DNA from: Blastochloris viridis
GTDB taxonomy: Bacteria; Pseudomonadota; Alphaproteobacteria; UBA2136; UBA6156
NCBI GenBank assembly: GCA_005768725.1
Contig: VAFM01000002.1
Coordinates: forward strand, 1 to 64,000
Reading direction: 5' to 3'
DNA: 64,000 nt
Both the position numbers and the translations under genes were made by a program. The first letter of the stretch is position 1. Every line of letters begins with the position of its first letter. Below, one piece after another: positions 7,743 to 14,965 of this stretch. Below the pieces are notes generated by a model, which was given only the letters and a program-made list of their open reading frames with translations, had not been told where the DNA came from and made no database searches.

Positions 7743-7871
7743 AGTCCCCCTCACGTAGGTAGAACCCCTAGGAAATTCAACCCCCTCTCCATCAAAGCCA
7801 GATTTTCAGGAACCTCCCCCTTTCCTCGCCATTTTCCTTATCCATGGTTCAACCAAGGGAAGAAAAACCAC

Positions 7872-8108
7872 ATGCCACACCAAACCCCAGCCCAAGAGCG
7901 CAAGGTGCATAAGGTCATGCACGAATTCAAAGAGGGCGATCTGAAATCCTCAACCGGCCATAAGGTAAAAAGCCCCAAGCAGGCCATCGCCATAGCACTG
8001 TCCGAGGCCGGTGCAAGCAAGCCCCCCTCCAAGCGCGGCACAACCAAACGCGGTAAAGCCGCCCAAAAGGCGATCAACACGCGCGAACGCAAAGAAACAA
8101 AACACTAA
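7872..8108 (+). CDS. DUF6496-like small basic protein
   Basis: A 78-aa basic protein. Its core VHKVMHEFKEGDLKSSTGHKV and PKQAIAIALSEAG resembles the DUF6496 family, small proteins found in many bacteria beside stress or plasmid genes. A lysine-rich tail (KRGTTKRGKAAQKAINTRER) follows. The biochemical role is unknown; nucleic-acid binding is only suggested by charge. AAGGGA precedes the ATG by about 11 nt. It is followed 13 bp later by another small gene in the same direction, probably one transcript. Confidence 0.7.
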   Translation: MPHQTPAQERKVHKVMHEFKEGDLKSSTGHKVKSPKQAIAIALSEAGASKPPSKRGTTKRGKAAQKAINTRERKETKH

Positions 8109-8121
8109 GGGAGACCACATC

Positions 8122-8418
8122 ATGGCAACCGACACCCAACGCAGCCCACGCCCATTTGAAGAGGACACAACCGAACGCGGCCCCGGCAAAACCGATGGCG
8201 CCGCCACCAACGGCATCAGCGGTAAATTTACCAGCCGCTCGGGCCGTAAGTCAGAGACCGCGGTTCCCGCCAAACGCACCACAGTAAAGTCATCCGCCAA
8301 TAAGCAGCCGGGCGGACGCTCTCCGAATGGCGCAGGCGGCCCTACCGCCGCAGCCGGAACAGCCCGTAAGGGCAACCGTATCGAGGCGGCACGTCAAGCG
8401 CGCGAAGCAAACCACTAA
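8122..8418 (+). CDS. Hypothetical low-complexity protein, 98 aa
   Basis: I do not recognise it. It is rich in Gly, Ala, Thr, Arg and Lys with no hydrophobic segment, and ends in the basic helix KGNRIEAARQAREANH. It is probably disordered. A strong ribosome-binding site AAGGGAG precedes the ATG by 8 nt. It is probably co-transcribed with the DUF6496-like gene 13 bp upstream. The closely packed arrangement of two small basic proteins suggests a shared nucleic-acid-related or stress role, which is inference only. Confidence 0.6.
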   Translation: MATDTQRSPRPFEEDTTERGPGKTDGAATNGISGKFTSRSGRKSETAVPAKRTTVKSSANKQPGGRSPNGAGGPTAAAGTARKGNRIEAARQAREANH

Positions 8419-8501
8419 TCCCTTACAAAACTCAGGGTTTACAAGTCCTATCAAGCTTTGCTAGCGTCGAAGAGTTGTAAAACACTTGAAAAGGAAAACT
8501 G

Positions 8502-8612
8502 ATGTGTAAATGCGGTTGCGATAGCGGCGTCCACGAGGGCGAACCCAATTTCGCTGAAGACCATCTTCAGGACGAGCATCGGCGCCATACGCCGGCCCAT
8601 TCCGAAGACTAA
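8502..8612 (+). CDS. Small Cys-rich protein, 36 aa
   Basis: The ORF starts MCKCGCDSGVHEGEPNF and ends HRRHTPAHSED. It has three cysteines in CxCxC spacing at the N-terminus and four histidines in the second half, which could bind a metal. AAAAGGAAAACTG gives a Shine-Dalgarno at good spacing, and an intrinsic terminator starts 9 bp after the stop. That gene-sized unit of RBS, ORF and terminator supports a real gene. No family is recognised. Confidence 0.55.
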   Translation: MCKCGCDSGVHEGEPNFAEDHLQDEHRRHTPAHSED

Positions 8613-8620
8613 CACATACC

Positions 8621-8650
8621 ATGCCGGGGCTCGTCCCCGGCATCTTCTTG
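8621..8650 (+). terminator. Intrinsic terminator
   Basis: ATGCCGGGG-CTCGT-CCCCGGCAT followed by CTTCTTG. It closes the 36-aa gene. Confidence 0.7.
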
Positions 8651-8705
8651 AGTCGTGTCATATATTTCCGTTGCACAACCTGTTATATTTTCATACGTTA
8701 ACGGG

Positions 8706-8768
8706 GTCGCGGTAGGCCACTTAGGAGGCTGTACCTCCACCTCACCTGTTTTCCGCGCCGGCCGCGAC
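8706..8768 (+). promoter_or_regulatory. Structured 5' leader of secreted-protein gene
   Basis: GTCGCGG (8706-8712) pairs with CCGCGAC (8762-8768), enclosing an inner hairpin GGAGG-CTGTA-CCTCC. The structure lies 32 bp ahead of the start of the gene at 8801. It matches no riboswitch class that I know. Confidence 0.4.
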
Positions 8769-8800
8769 ACTCTTGATTCCGCATTGTAGGGGAGAATCTC

Positions 8801-9118
8801 ATGAACATAAGAAGTCTTCTGATTGGTTCAGCCGCAGCTCTCGCTGCAAGCTCCGCCGCGTATGCAGCGGATGCGGCTTCCAATATCGGCTCCATCAACC
8901 GTGCATGTACATTTCCACAACCGGAGGCGATCGCGTTCGTCAAACCGGCCTACGATTTGAACATTCCCGAATCCTACACAACGATCGACACCGGCAACAG
9001 CACGCAGATCGTCGCAGTCGGCTGCGAACCTCTCTGCCCGATTCCGAAGGATCTGATGAAGCTGTCCAGCAGCATCCACCATTCTCTCGACTCGGAGGGC
9101 GGCACAACGGTCGTCTGA
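8801..9118 (+). CDS. Small secreted protein, 105 aa
   Basis: A clear signal peptide (MNIRSLLIGSAAALAASSAA then YAADA, about 23 residues) is followed by an 80-residue mature domain with three cysteines (one near CTFPQP, two in CEPLC). No family is recognised. It should be exported to the periplasm or beyond, and the cysteines could form a disulfide. TAGGGGAGAATCTC gives the ribosome-binding site. It has a structured leader upstream and its own terminator, so it is a monocistronic gene. Confidence 0.65.
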   Translation: MNIRSLLIGSAAALAASSAAYAADAASNIGSINRACTFPQPEAIAFVKPAYDLNIPESYTTIDTGNSTQIVAVGCEPLCPIPKDLMKLSSSIHHSLDSEGGTTVV

Positions 9119-9138
9119 CCCCCTGCCCCAACTCACGA

Positions 9139-9165
9139 ATGCCCGGCGCAAGCCGGGCATTTTTG
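9139..9165 (+). terminator. Intrinsic terminator
   Basis: ATGCCCGGC-GCAA-GCCGGGCAT followed by TTTT. Confidence 0.9.
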
Positions 9166-9311
9166 CGGTTTGTACTGTCCGATGAATTCCCGTTTGCCAC
9201 CCGCCGTCCCGCATCGTATGCTGTGTACAGCGATGCCTCGCAAGCGAGGTAGTCTCACTCCTCATTTGCCCGCGTCATCGCGATATTACTCAAAGATAAG
9301 GAGAGAGCAGC

Positions 9312-9563
9312 ATGCGCTATTTCAGCTTCAGTTTCTTGAGTTTCCTGAGCCTTCTCGCCTTCGCGTTTTTCCGGCCCACGCTGTACCTGCGCCCGCAGGA
9401 ACGCGCCAACAGCCTGCTGCGCCGCTCGCTTCGCCTCAAGCCGCGCGGCTGGAAGAGTACCATCGCCCACCCCGCTGTCGGCGGCCTGATGACGCTCGGT
9501 TCCACCGCTCTCCACGCCGGGCGCCGCCGCCTGATGAACGACGCACGTCTGCAGATGGTCTGA
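9312..9563 (+). CDS. Small membrane-anchored protein, 83 aa
   Basis: The N-terminal 20 residues (MRYFSFSFLSFLSLLAFAFF) form one hydrophobic, aromatic-rich helix, likely a membrane anchor. The rest is strongly basic (RRSLRLKPRGWK, GRRRLMNDARLQ). No family is recognised. AAGGAGAG gives a strong ribosome-binding site, and a perfect terminator follows. By topology it is a small inner-membrane protein with a cationic cytosolic tail. Confidence 0.6.
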   Translation: MRYFSFSFLSFLSLLAFAFFRPTLYLRPQERANSLLRRSLRLKPRGWKSTIAHPAVGGLMTLGSTALHAGRRRLMNDARLQMV

Positions 9564-9582
9564 CACCATCCATCATGTAACG

Positions 9583-9610
9583 AAAATGCCCGGGTTCGCC
9601 CGGGCATTTT
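9583..9610. terminator. Bidirectional terminator
   Basis: AAAATGCCCGGG-TTCG-CCCGGGCATTTT serves the plus-strand gene ending 9563 and the minus-strand TlpA-like gene ending 9624. Confidence 0.9.
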
Positions 9611-9623
9611 TACAGACCAAAGT

Positions 9624-10121
9624 CTACTTCGTCCCTAACCGGGCAAACCAGTCATGGGCCCCAGTCTGTACATCCAGCACCTTCAAATCCTTATCCAGAA
9701 CATACGTTACAGGCACCGCCGCAGCACCCAACTTCTCACGGGTCACAATGCCGTTGGCATCGTACCAGACACGTACACCCGCACCCCATTCCTGCTTCTT
9801 CAAAAAGTCTTTCACGGTCTGCACATCGCCATCGGTCGCAATCGCTACCACGGTGTAATGGCCTTGCTTACCAAGCGCATCCAGCGTCGGCATTTCCTTC
9901 AGGCACGGCGGGCACCAGGTAGCCCATACGTTCAGCACCACGGGCTTGCCTTCAACCGCCACATCCTTAAGCGGCTGCGCCTCACCATCCAGCGTATAAA
10001 CTTCCAGGGAAGAGATATCCTGCCCCACCCACTTTTCAAATCCCTTAGAAACCTTGCCGGAACCGCTCTCTCCGCACGCGGCCACCATCAAGGCCAGCGC
10101 AATCACAACCCCGCGCAGCAT
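9624..10121 (-). CDS. TlpA/ResA-like thioredoxin-fold lipoprotein
   Basis: The start at 10121 gives 165 aa with a lipobox LMVAAC (Cys16), so the mature protein should be lipid-anchored at the periplasmic face. A thioredoxin fold follows with the redox site WCPPC (residues 69-73), VVAIATDGD, and the cis-proline loop AAAVPVTYVLD. Family members reduce disulfides in apocytochrome c or other envelope proteins. The upstream TetR gene ends TAA where this gene begins ATG (TAATG), so translation is coupled. That coupling of a periplasmic reductase to a TetR-type gene is unusual. Confidence 0.85.
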   Translation of the reverse strand: MLRGVVIALALMVAACGESGSGKVSKGFEKWVGQDISSLEVYTLDGEAQPLKDVAVEGKPVVLNVWATWCPPCLKEMPTLDALGKQGHYTVVAIATDGDVQTVKDFLKKQEWGAGVRVWYDANGIVTREKLGAAAVPVTYVLDKDLKVLDVQTGAHDWFARLGTK

Positions 10122-10753
10122 TAGCCGTACACCGCCGGGCTGGCGCCAGCAGGCGCTTGGGTCGCTTCCACGCCGCCCTTCAGGCAGGCCGTGGCAAACA
10201 GGCGCCACTTCTGGCTGGCACTAATCTGGGGCAAAGCAAAGCTGTAACAAACCGCGGTTCCCATCATCAGGCCAAAGAACATCTCAGTAGCCTGCTCAGG
10301 CGTTATGGCACGCTCCAGCACGCCTTGGGCTTCCCCAAATTTCAGTAACTGCACAACCTGCGCACGCACCTTGGCGTTCAACAGCTTCAGGCGTTCAGCC
10401 AAAGGCTCGCTTTCAGTGCTGCCGCCGCCCAGCATCATGCGGGCAAGCCCGGGGTGACCTTCCAGAAAGGCCATGTGCTGTTCAAATACCAGTTCCAAAC
10501 GCTTGGGCGTATGTTCGGTCTGCTTGGCGGCAGCGTTCAGCGGCCCCAGCAGATTGCTTTCCATATAGCCGGCAATGGCTTCAAAAATCTCGTCTTTGCT
10601 CTTGTAGTGACGGTAAATAGCGCCATCGGTAACGTGAATCTCGGTCGCGATGCGCTGTACGGTGAGCTTATTGGAAGGATTTTCCAGCAAAGTAGCCACA
10701 GCCTTCAAAATACGCAGTTGTCCGGCAGTCAGTTCCGAGGTCGAGCGACTCAT
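10121..10753 (-). CDS. TetR-family regulator, SlmA-like
   Basis: A 210-aa protein with an N-terminal TetR helix-turn-helix (LTVQRIATEIHVTDGAIYRHYKSKDEIFEAI, central part VTDGAIYRHYKSKDEIFEAI) and an all-helical C-terminal domain. The HTH is close in pattern to SlmA, the nucleoid-occlusion factor, and to its relatives. A 16-bp near-palindrome GTAAACGTACGCTTAC lies 30 bp upstream and shares the GTAA...TTAC ends of SlmA sites. A role as an ordinary TetR repressor is equally possible. Its stop overlaps the ATG of the TlpA-like gene. A poor AAGGA site precedes the ATG. Confidence 0.75.
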   Translation of the reverse strand: MSRSTSELTAGQLRILKAVATLLENPSNKLTVQRIATEIHVTDGAIYRHYKSKDEIFEAIAGYMESNLLGPLNAAAKQTEHTPKRLELVFEQHMAFLEGHPGLARMMLGGGSTESEPLAERLKLLNAKVRAQVVQLLKFGEAQGVLERAITPEQATEMFFGLMMGTAVCYSFALPQISASQKWRLFATACLKGGVEATQAPAGASPAVYG

Positions 10754-10782
10754 GATTCAGGAAATCCTTCTCTTCTTATCCA

Positions 10783-10798
10783 GTAAACGTACGCTTAC
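10783..10798. promoter_or_regulatory. Probable TetR/SlmA-type operator
   Basis: GTAAACGTACGCTTAC is symmetric at 7 of 8 positions per arm and sits 30 bp upstream of the TetR start, where an autoregulatory operator would be expected. Confidence 0.5.
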
Positions 10799-10911
10799 TC
10801 CAAAACCCCCTCACCGACAAGCATTCCGGCAAAAACCTTGACCATCGGTTAGGCGCATGCAACGCTTGTCACCAGTATGCGCCATCCCAAACCGTTCGAA
10901 AGGATACGATT

Positions 10912-11316
10912 ATGGGTGCAATTCTCACGTTCCAACCGCGTAAAACACTTTACCCCGAAGCCTTCACCGTCGGCACCTATCTCTGGCTTGGCGCCGAAGA
11001 TAAAAGCAAAGGCCATCCCATCCGGATTACATCCGTGGATCTCGACAGCAGGACATTCTCCTACATCGGCCTGGATACCGCGGAAACAGACGAACTCTCC
11101 TGCCAGATGAGCAGCCGCAGACTCCACCCGACAACCCCGGAGGAAATCTCCGCCTACATCGGTTATCAACTGATGCTGCTGGAACCGCAGCGAACCTACT
11201 GGCAAGTTATCAAGGACGGTCTCCGTCAGCTCCGCAAACAATTGCTCAATCACCGCGAGGAAAAACAGGTTCACCACGCCTATAGAACCCGCATGAAGTC
11301 ATTCGATCTCATCTGA
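10912..11316 (+). CDS. Hypothetical protein, 134 aa
   Basis: I do not recognise it. The N-terminal half looks beta-rich (FTVGTYLWLG, PIRITSVDLDSRTFSYIGLD). The C-terminal half is helical and charged (YWQVIKDGLRQLRKQLLNHREEKQ). There is no signal or membrane segment. GAAAGGATACGATT precedes the ATG. A 7-bp inverted repeat (GGCGCAT at 10852, ATGCGCC at 10877) lies in the divergent space shared with the TetR gene and could bind a regulator. A terminator follows directly, so it is monocistronic. Confidence 0.6.
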   Translation: MGAILTFQPRKTLYPEAFTVGTYLWLGAEDKSKGHPIRITSVDLDSRTFSYIGLDTAETDELSCQMSSRRLHPTTPEEISAYIGYQLMLLEPQRTYWQVIKDGLRQLRKQLLNHREEKQVHHAYRTRMKSFDLI

Positions 11317-11352
11317 AAAACCTCCGGCCACCTTATAAGGGGCCGGTTTTTT
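11317..11352 (+). terminator. Intrinsic terminator
   Basis: CCGGCC, an 11-nt loop and GGCCGG, followed by TTTTTT. Confidence 0.8.
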
Positions 11353-11372
11353 CATGTCTCCCTTCCTCTATC

Positions 11373-11401
11373 TTGCAATTGTATACTAATTATTCTATAC
11401 A
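11373..11401 (+). promoter_or_regulatory. Promoter of 265-aa membrane protein gene
   Basis: TTGCAA, 17 bp, TATACA. Both hexamers are good and the spacing is ideal. The start codon lies 33 bp downstream of the -10. Confidence 0.6.
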
Positions 11402-11434
11402 TCCTTCATCTCAACACTTTCTCAGGAGCCGGAT

Positions 11435-12232
11435 ATGCCTCCCGAAATCCCCGCCCCGGCCCCCACATTTGTGGACATGCTGGAACCCTACGTCAGGGCG
11501 CTCGCCGCTCTGTTCGAATTCTTCTTCCCTACTCTGCAGCGCATTCTGGCCGAGGGTCTGGCCGAATTCATCATGGTCACCGCCATCATTTCCATGGCAG
11601 TGTATGTGCTCAAGTACGCCAAAGACCAGTACAAGCACTATCGACGGATGGACGACAAGACCATCAGCTTCAGCATCAATTTCATCCATAAGGGCACACT
11701 CAAACTGCGCCCGGTCACGGAAGAAATTGTAATTGAAGAGCTGTTCAAACAGCTCATCCGCCAGAAGGTCTTCATCAAAGCCATCCGCAAAACGCCGAAG
11801 GATAAAACCGTGGTCTGCCTCCCGATCAAATTCGAGAGCAGTATCATGGGCACTATCCAGAGCCATGTCTCAAAGGACTTCGGCAACGAGTTCTTTGCCG
11901 TCGCCGCAGGCCGCGAGATGGAAATGGAGACATACGTTATGATGATCACCTACGAGCGCTACGAGGATGTGCCTCTGCGCAAAGTGCGTATCATCTTCAC
12001 ACATACGTCGCTGCTCGAGTCTCTGCCTCCCTACGAAGAGTCAGGACTGATCTTTGAAAAGCAGCACCAGCAGAAACGCCTTCTTACACTGCGTGAAATC
12101 CACGACACCTACTACGCGATGCCGGAAGAACGGCGCGCCAACCATCGTCTGGAACTCCCGCAGGACTGTGTGGAAACGAAGCAGATCGACAATGTCGTCC
12201 CTCTCCGCCCCCACACCGAGAAAGCGATGTAA
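11435..12232 (+). CDS. Membrane-anchored hypothetical protein, 265 aa
   Basis: One strong hydrophobic helix (about residues 38-60, LAEFIMVTAIISMAVYVLKYA) follows a proline-rich start. A soluble domain of about 200 residues follows, with alternating strands and helices (TISFSINFIHKGTLKLRPVT, METYVMMITYERYE, KVRIIFTHTSLLESLP). I do not recognise a family. By charge (KYAKDQYKHYRR right after the helix) the large domain should be cytosolic. TCAGGAGCCGGAT gives the ribosome-binding site. It has its own promoter and terminator. Confidence 0.65.
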   Translation: MPPEIPAPAPTFVDMLEPYVRALAALFEFFFPTLQRILAEGLAEFIMVTAIISMAVYVLKYAKDQYKHYRRMDDKTISFSINFIHKGTLKLRPVTEEIVIEELFKQLIRQKVFIKAIRKTPKDKTVVCLPIKFESSIMGTIQSHVSKDFGNEFFAVAAGREMEMETYVMMITYERYEDVPLRKVRIIFTHTSLLESLPPYEESGLIFEKQHQQKRLLTLREIHDTYYAMPEERRANHRLELPQDCVETKQIDNVVPLRPHTEKAM

Positions 12233-12240
12233 CGCAAGCA

Positions 12241-12264
12241 AAAGGCCCCCTTGCGGGGGCCTTT
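12241..12264 (+). terminator. Intrinsic terminator
   Basis: AAAGGCCCCC-TTGC-GGGGGCCTTT. Confidence 0.85.
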
Positions 12265-12290
12265 AATGTAGACACCTGAAAGGAACCTCA

Positions 12291-12391
12291 CGCGGAGCTA
12301 CAAACGATCATCCTGATGGGATTTGACGAAGCGACGTGTACAGATAATACACGAAATTCGGCAAATCGCGTCAGGGGGTCGTTTTAGCCCA
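12291..12391. repeat. Copy B of dispersed quasi-palindrome
   Basis: Outer arms CGCGGAGCTACAAACGATCA and GTCGTTTTAGCCC match copies A and C. The interior differs but is again palindromic: GATTTGACGAA with TTCGGCAAATC, then CGTGTA with TACACG around CAGATAA. It lies 15 bp behind the yidC stop, in the same orientation to its leftward gene as the other copies. Confidence 0.8.
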
Positions 12392-12405
12392 CACCTTTCC
12401 AGAGG

Positions 12406-14088
12406 CTAGAGAGCCTTGTCTTTCTTCATGATGAAGTACTGCTGCCCCACACTCAGAATGTTGTTGGTCAACCAGTACAGCACTAAGCCAGCCGGGAACC
12501 ACAGGAACATCACGGTCATGAACGCAGGCATCCACTTGAACATGATAGCCTGGGTCGGGTCAGCCGGCGCCGGGTTCATCTTGAACTGCGCCCACATGCT
12601 AATCCCCATCAGTACCGGCAGCACATACAGCGGGTCGTGCACGCTCATGTCGGTGATCCACAGGCCCAGCGGCGCATGGCGGAATTCAAACATCACCAGC
12701 ACCACCTTATACATGGCAAAGAAGATCGGGATCTGAATAAGCATCGGCCAGCAACCGCCCATGGGGTTCACTTTCTCGCGCTTGTACAGAGCCATCATTT
12801 CGGTCGCCAGCGCCTGCTGGTTATCCTTGTGCTTGGCCTTCAGATCTTCCATTTTCGGCTGCAGGCGGCGCATTTTCGCCATCGCGTGGTAGCTCTTGTT
12901 GGCCAGCGGGAACGTCGCCAGCTTCAACAGAATGGTCAAACCGATAACAGCCAGACCCCAGTTGTGCACGTAGCCATGGATCCATGCCAGCACATGGTAA
13001 AGCCCCTTCACCAGCGGGCCAAACCAACCCCAGCTGATGGCACGGTCAAGCTCATGCCCGGCCGCTTGCAACTGGCCATAATGCTTCGGGCCCACGTACA
13101 GCTGGTAGCTCACGCTCTTGGTTTCGTTGGGGCCAACAACCACGTTCGGCCAGCTTACACTCGCGGTGTAAACATCCTGCGCGGTACCGCCCACATTCAA
13201 TTCCTTAAAGCGGAACTGACGCTGGCTGTCCACCTGCGCACCGTTCAGGTCACCCGGCAGAATCGCAGTCAGGAAGTACTGGCTGGTAATACCCCACCAG
13301 CCGCCTTTGCCTTCAACCACGTCGCTCTTACCGTCGTCCTTCAGCTTGGAATACTTGGTTTCATATTGCTGGAAACCGTCATCAGCTTTCTCAACAACGC
13401 CCATCGGGCCAAAGTAGTTTACCCAGTTGCTGCGCTCGTTCGGCCAGTAACCGTCGGCGCGGTGCACTTGCACGTAGGGGGTCAGGCTCACCGGCAGGGT
13501 GGCGCCGTTGTACACGCGCTCAACCACATTCATCACGTAGCTGTCGGGGTTCATGCTCACTTCGCGCTGGAAGACCTGTCCGCTCGCATTGCGCCAGATC
13601 ATGATAACCGGCTTACCGGCCGAGCTATCGCCCTCAACTTGCCATACGGCGTTCTCGCCCGGGCCTTCAATCCCGGCACCGGCCCAACCGGCGGCCACGT
13701 ATTCGGCGTACTTACCGGTCGGCTTGAGGAAGGTAAAACCTTCCGGATCATCAATCTCGCCCTTGTAACTCTTCAGGGTCAGCATGTCCAAACGGGCACC
13801 CTGGGTATTGATGCTCGCATCGACACGCTCATTCCCGACCGAGACACGTACCGCCTGAACCGGCGCGACGGCTTCGGTACCAGAAACCGTACCCGCCGCC
13901 ACAACCGGCGTCGCCCCCTGCTCGGCGGCAACGGTGGCGACCTTCTCAATGGCGGGCTTGTTGGCACCGGCCAGAGACGTTCCGAAGAAACGCATGGCCG
14001 CCCAGTCGCTCACCAGCAGAATGGAGGCGCTGGCAGCAAGTGCCCAGATCATCCGGTTATTCAGGCCCTTGTCGTCCTTTTTCATCAT
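12406..14088 (-). CDS. yidC: Membrane protein insertase YidC
   Basis: A 560-aa Oxa1/YidC insertase that places proteins into the inner membrane, alone or with SecYEG. An N-terminal signal-anchor (MIWALAASASILLVSDWAAM) is followed by the large periplasmic beta-domain (about 80-330). The conserved insertase core follows: LKLATFPLANKSYHAMAKMR, the cytosolic hairpin, NPMGGCWPMLIQIPIFFAMY, and the last helices ending FLWFPAGLVLYWLTNNILSVGQQ. Length matches proteobacterial YidC. It ends the rpmH-rnpA-yidD-UPF0314-yidC cluster; repeat copy B follows the stop. Confidence 0.96.
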   Translation of the reverse strand: MMKKDDKGLNNRMIWALAASASILLVSDWAAMRFFGTSLAGANKPAIEKVATVAAEQGATPVVAAGTVSGTEAVAPVQAVRVSVGNERVDASINTQGARLDMLTLKSYKGEIDDPEGFTFLKPTGKYAEYVAAGWAGAGIEGPGENAVWQVEGDSSAGKPVIMIWRNASGQVFQREVSMNPDSYVMNVVERVYNGATLPVSLTPYVQVHRADGYWPNERSNWVNYFGPMGVVEKADDGFQQYETKYSKLKDDGKSDVVEGKGGWWGITSQYFLTAILPGDLNGAQVDSQRQFRFKELNVGGTAQDVYTASVSWPNVVVGPNETKSVSYQLYVGPKHYGQLQAAGHELDRAISWGWFGPLVKGLYHVLAWIHGYVHNWGLAVIGLTILLKLATFPLANKSYHAMAKMRRLQPKMEDLKAKHKDNQQALATEMMALYKREKVNPMGGCWPMLIQIPIFFAMYKVVLVMFEFRHAPLGLWITDMSVHDPLYVLPVLMGISMWAQFKMNPAPADPTQAIMFKWMPAFMTVMFLWFPAGLVLYWLTNNILSVGQQYFIMKKDKAL

Positions 14089-14130
14089 AATAGTAGGTCT
14101 CCCTCATTCAAATGAGGGGCTTATAGCATC

Positions 14131-14691
14131 TTAGGCGCGGCTCTGCCAGTCAACTACGGCATCAATCGGCCAGATAAACGTCGCAATCTGCAGCAGCAGG
14201 TTGTCACGGATCATGGCCAGCGCCAGCAATTCCAACGCGATCACAAGCGCGATCACCCATTTGGTCGGCCATTTCCAGGCGATAACAAACCCCAGCAGCA
14301 TGAATCCCACATCCGAAACCGAGTTCAGAATGGTATCACCCGAATAATCACTATCCGCCGTCTCTGTCCGGTACCGGTGGATCACCCACGGCGTATTCTC
14401 AAAAATTTCCCACACGATCTCCATACCCGCGGCCCCCAGCAGTACATAAGGCATCGGCCATTTGGGGAAGACCCAGCGCAGCAGCGCATAAAACAAAATG
14501 CCATGCACCATATGAGACGGCGTGTACCAGTCGGCAATATGCTGAGAACTCCCTTCCCCATCCCATAGCTTGACCCCGCAACTGCATACCCACGGCAATC
14601 CCATGGCAAACAGCACAGTGACCTGAGAGACAACCGAAGCGCCCAGCACATACGGCCAGAACGAAAGAAGACATTTACGAAGCGGAACCAT
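14131..14691 (-). CDS. UPF0314 (DUF2585) membrane protein
   Basis: A protein of about 186 aa with five or so hydrophobic segments and the family signature HRYRTETADSDYSGDTILNS followed by VSDVGFMLLGF. UPF0314 is essentially an alphaproteobacterial family of unknown function. Its place between yidD and yidC suggests a link with membrane-protein biogenesis. The ATG at 14691 overlaps yidD by 17 bp and lacks a clear Shine-Dalgarno; a GTG at 14715 is an alternative start. Either way it is translationally coupled to yidD. Confidence 0.8.
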   Translation of the reverse strand: MVPLRKCLLSFWPYVLGASVVSQVTVLFAMGLPWVCSCGVKLWDGEGSSQHIADWYTPSHMVHGILFYALLRWVFPKWPMPYVLLGAAGMEIVWEIFENTPWVIHRYRTETADSDYSGDTILNSVSDVGFMLLGFVIAWKWPTKWVIALVIALELLALAMIRDNLLLQIATFIWPIDAVVDWQSRA

Positions 14692-14965
14692 CGTTACGGC
14701 AACACGCACAACCACCGCTTTGTTCCGGCTTACTTTTTAGCGGCGGTACCGGGTCGTAGCCATGCCCGCCCAGCGGCCCGCAGCGGGCCACACGCTTGGC
14801 CGCCAGTACGCCACCTTTCCATACGCCATGCACCATCACGGCCTCCTGGGCATAGTGGCTGCAACTGGGTTCAAACCGGCAGCGGCGCCCTATAAATGCG
14901 CTTAACGTAAGCTGATAGACCCGTATCAGTCCCCACACGGCTTTGCGGGCAAAATGATTCAGCAT
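14675..14965 (-). CDS. yidD: Membrane protein insertion efficiency factor YidD
   Basis: The 96-aa product has the family core LIRVYQLTLSAFIGRRCRFEP followed by SCSHYAQEAVMVHG and GYDPVP. YidD assists insertion of membrane proteins beside YidC. Its conserved cysteines are present. The ATG overlaps the rnpA stop (ATGCTGA), and its 3' end overlaps the UPF0314 gene. The C-terminus carries an extra Cys-rich tail (GGCACCRNDGSAS). Confidence 0.95.
   Translation of the reverse strand: MLNHFARKAVWGLIRVYQLTLSAFIGRRCRFEPSCSHYAQEAVMVHGVWKGGVLAAKRVARCGPLGGHGYDPVPPLKSKPEQSGGCACCRNDGSAS

Noticed and set aside
6840..8108. 422-aa frame spanning glyQS end, the terminator and the XRE gene
   Set aside because: Only its last 78 codons (from 7872) look real; the rest crosses a terminator and antisense coding sequence.
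12637..14115. 492-aa frame opposite yidC
   Set aside because: Antisense shadow of a clear YidC gene.
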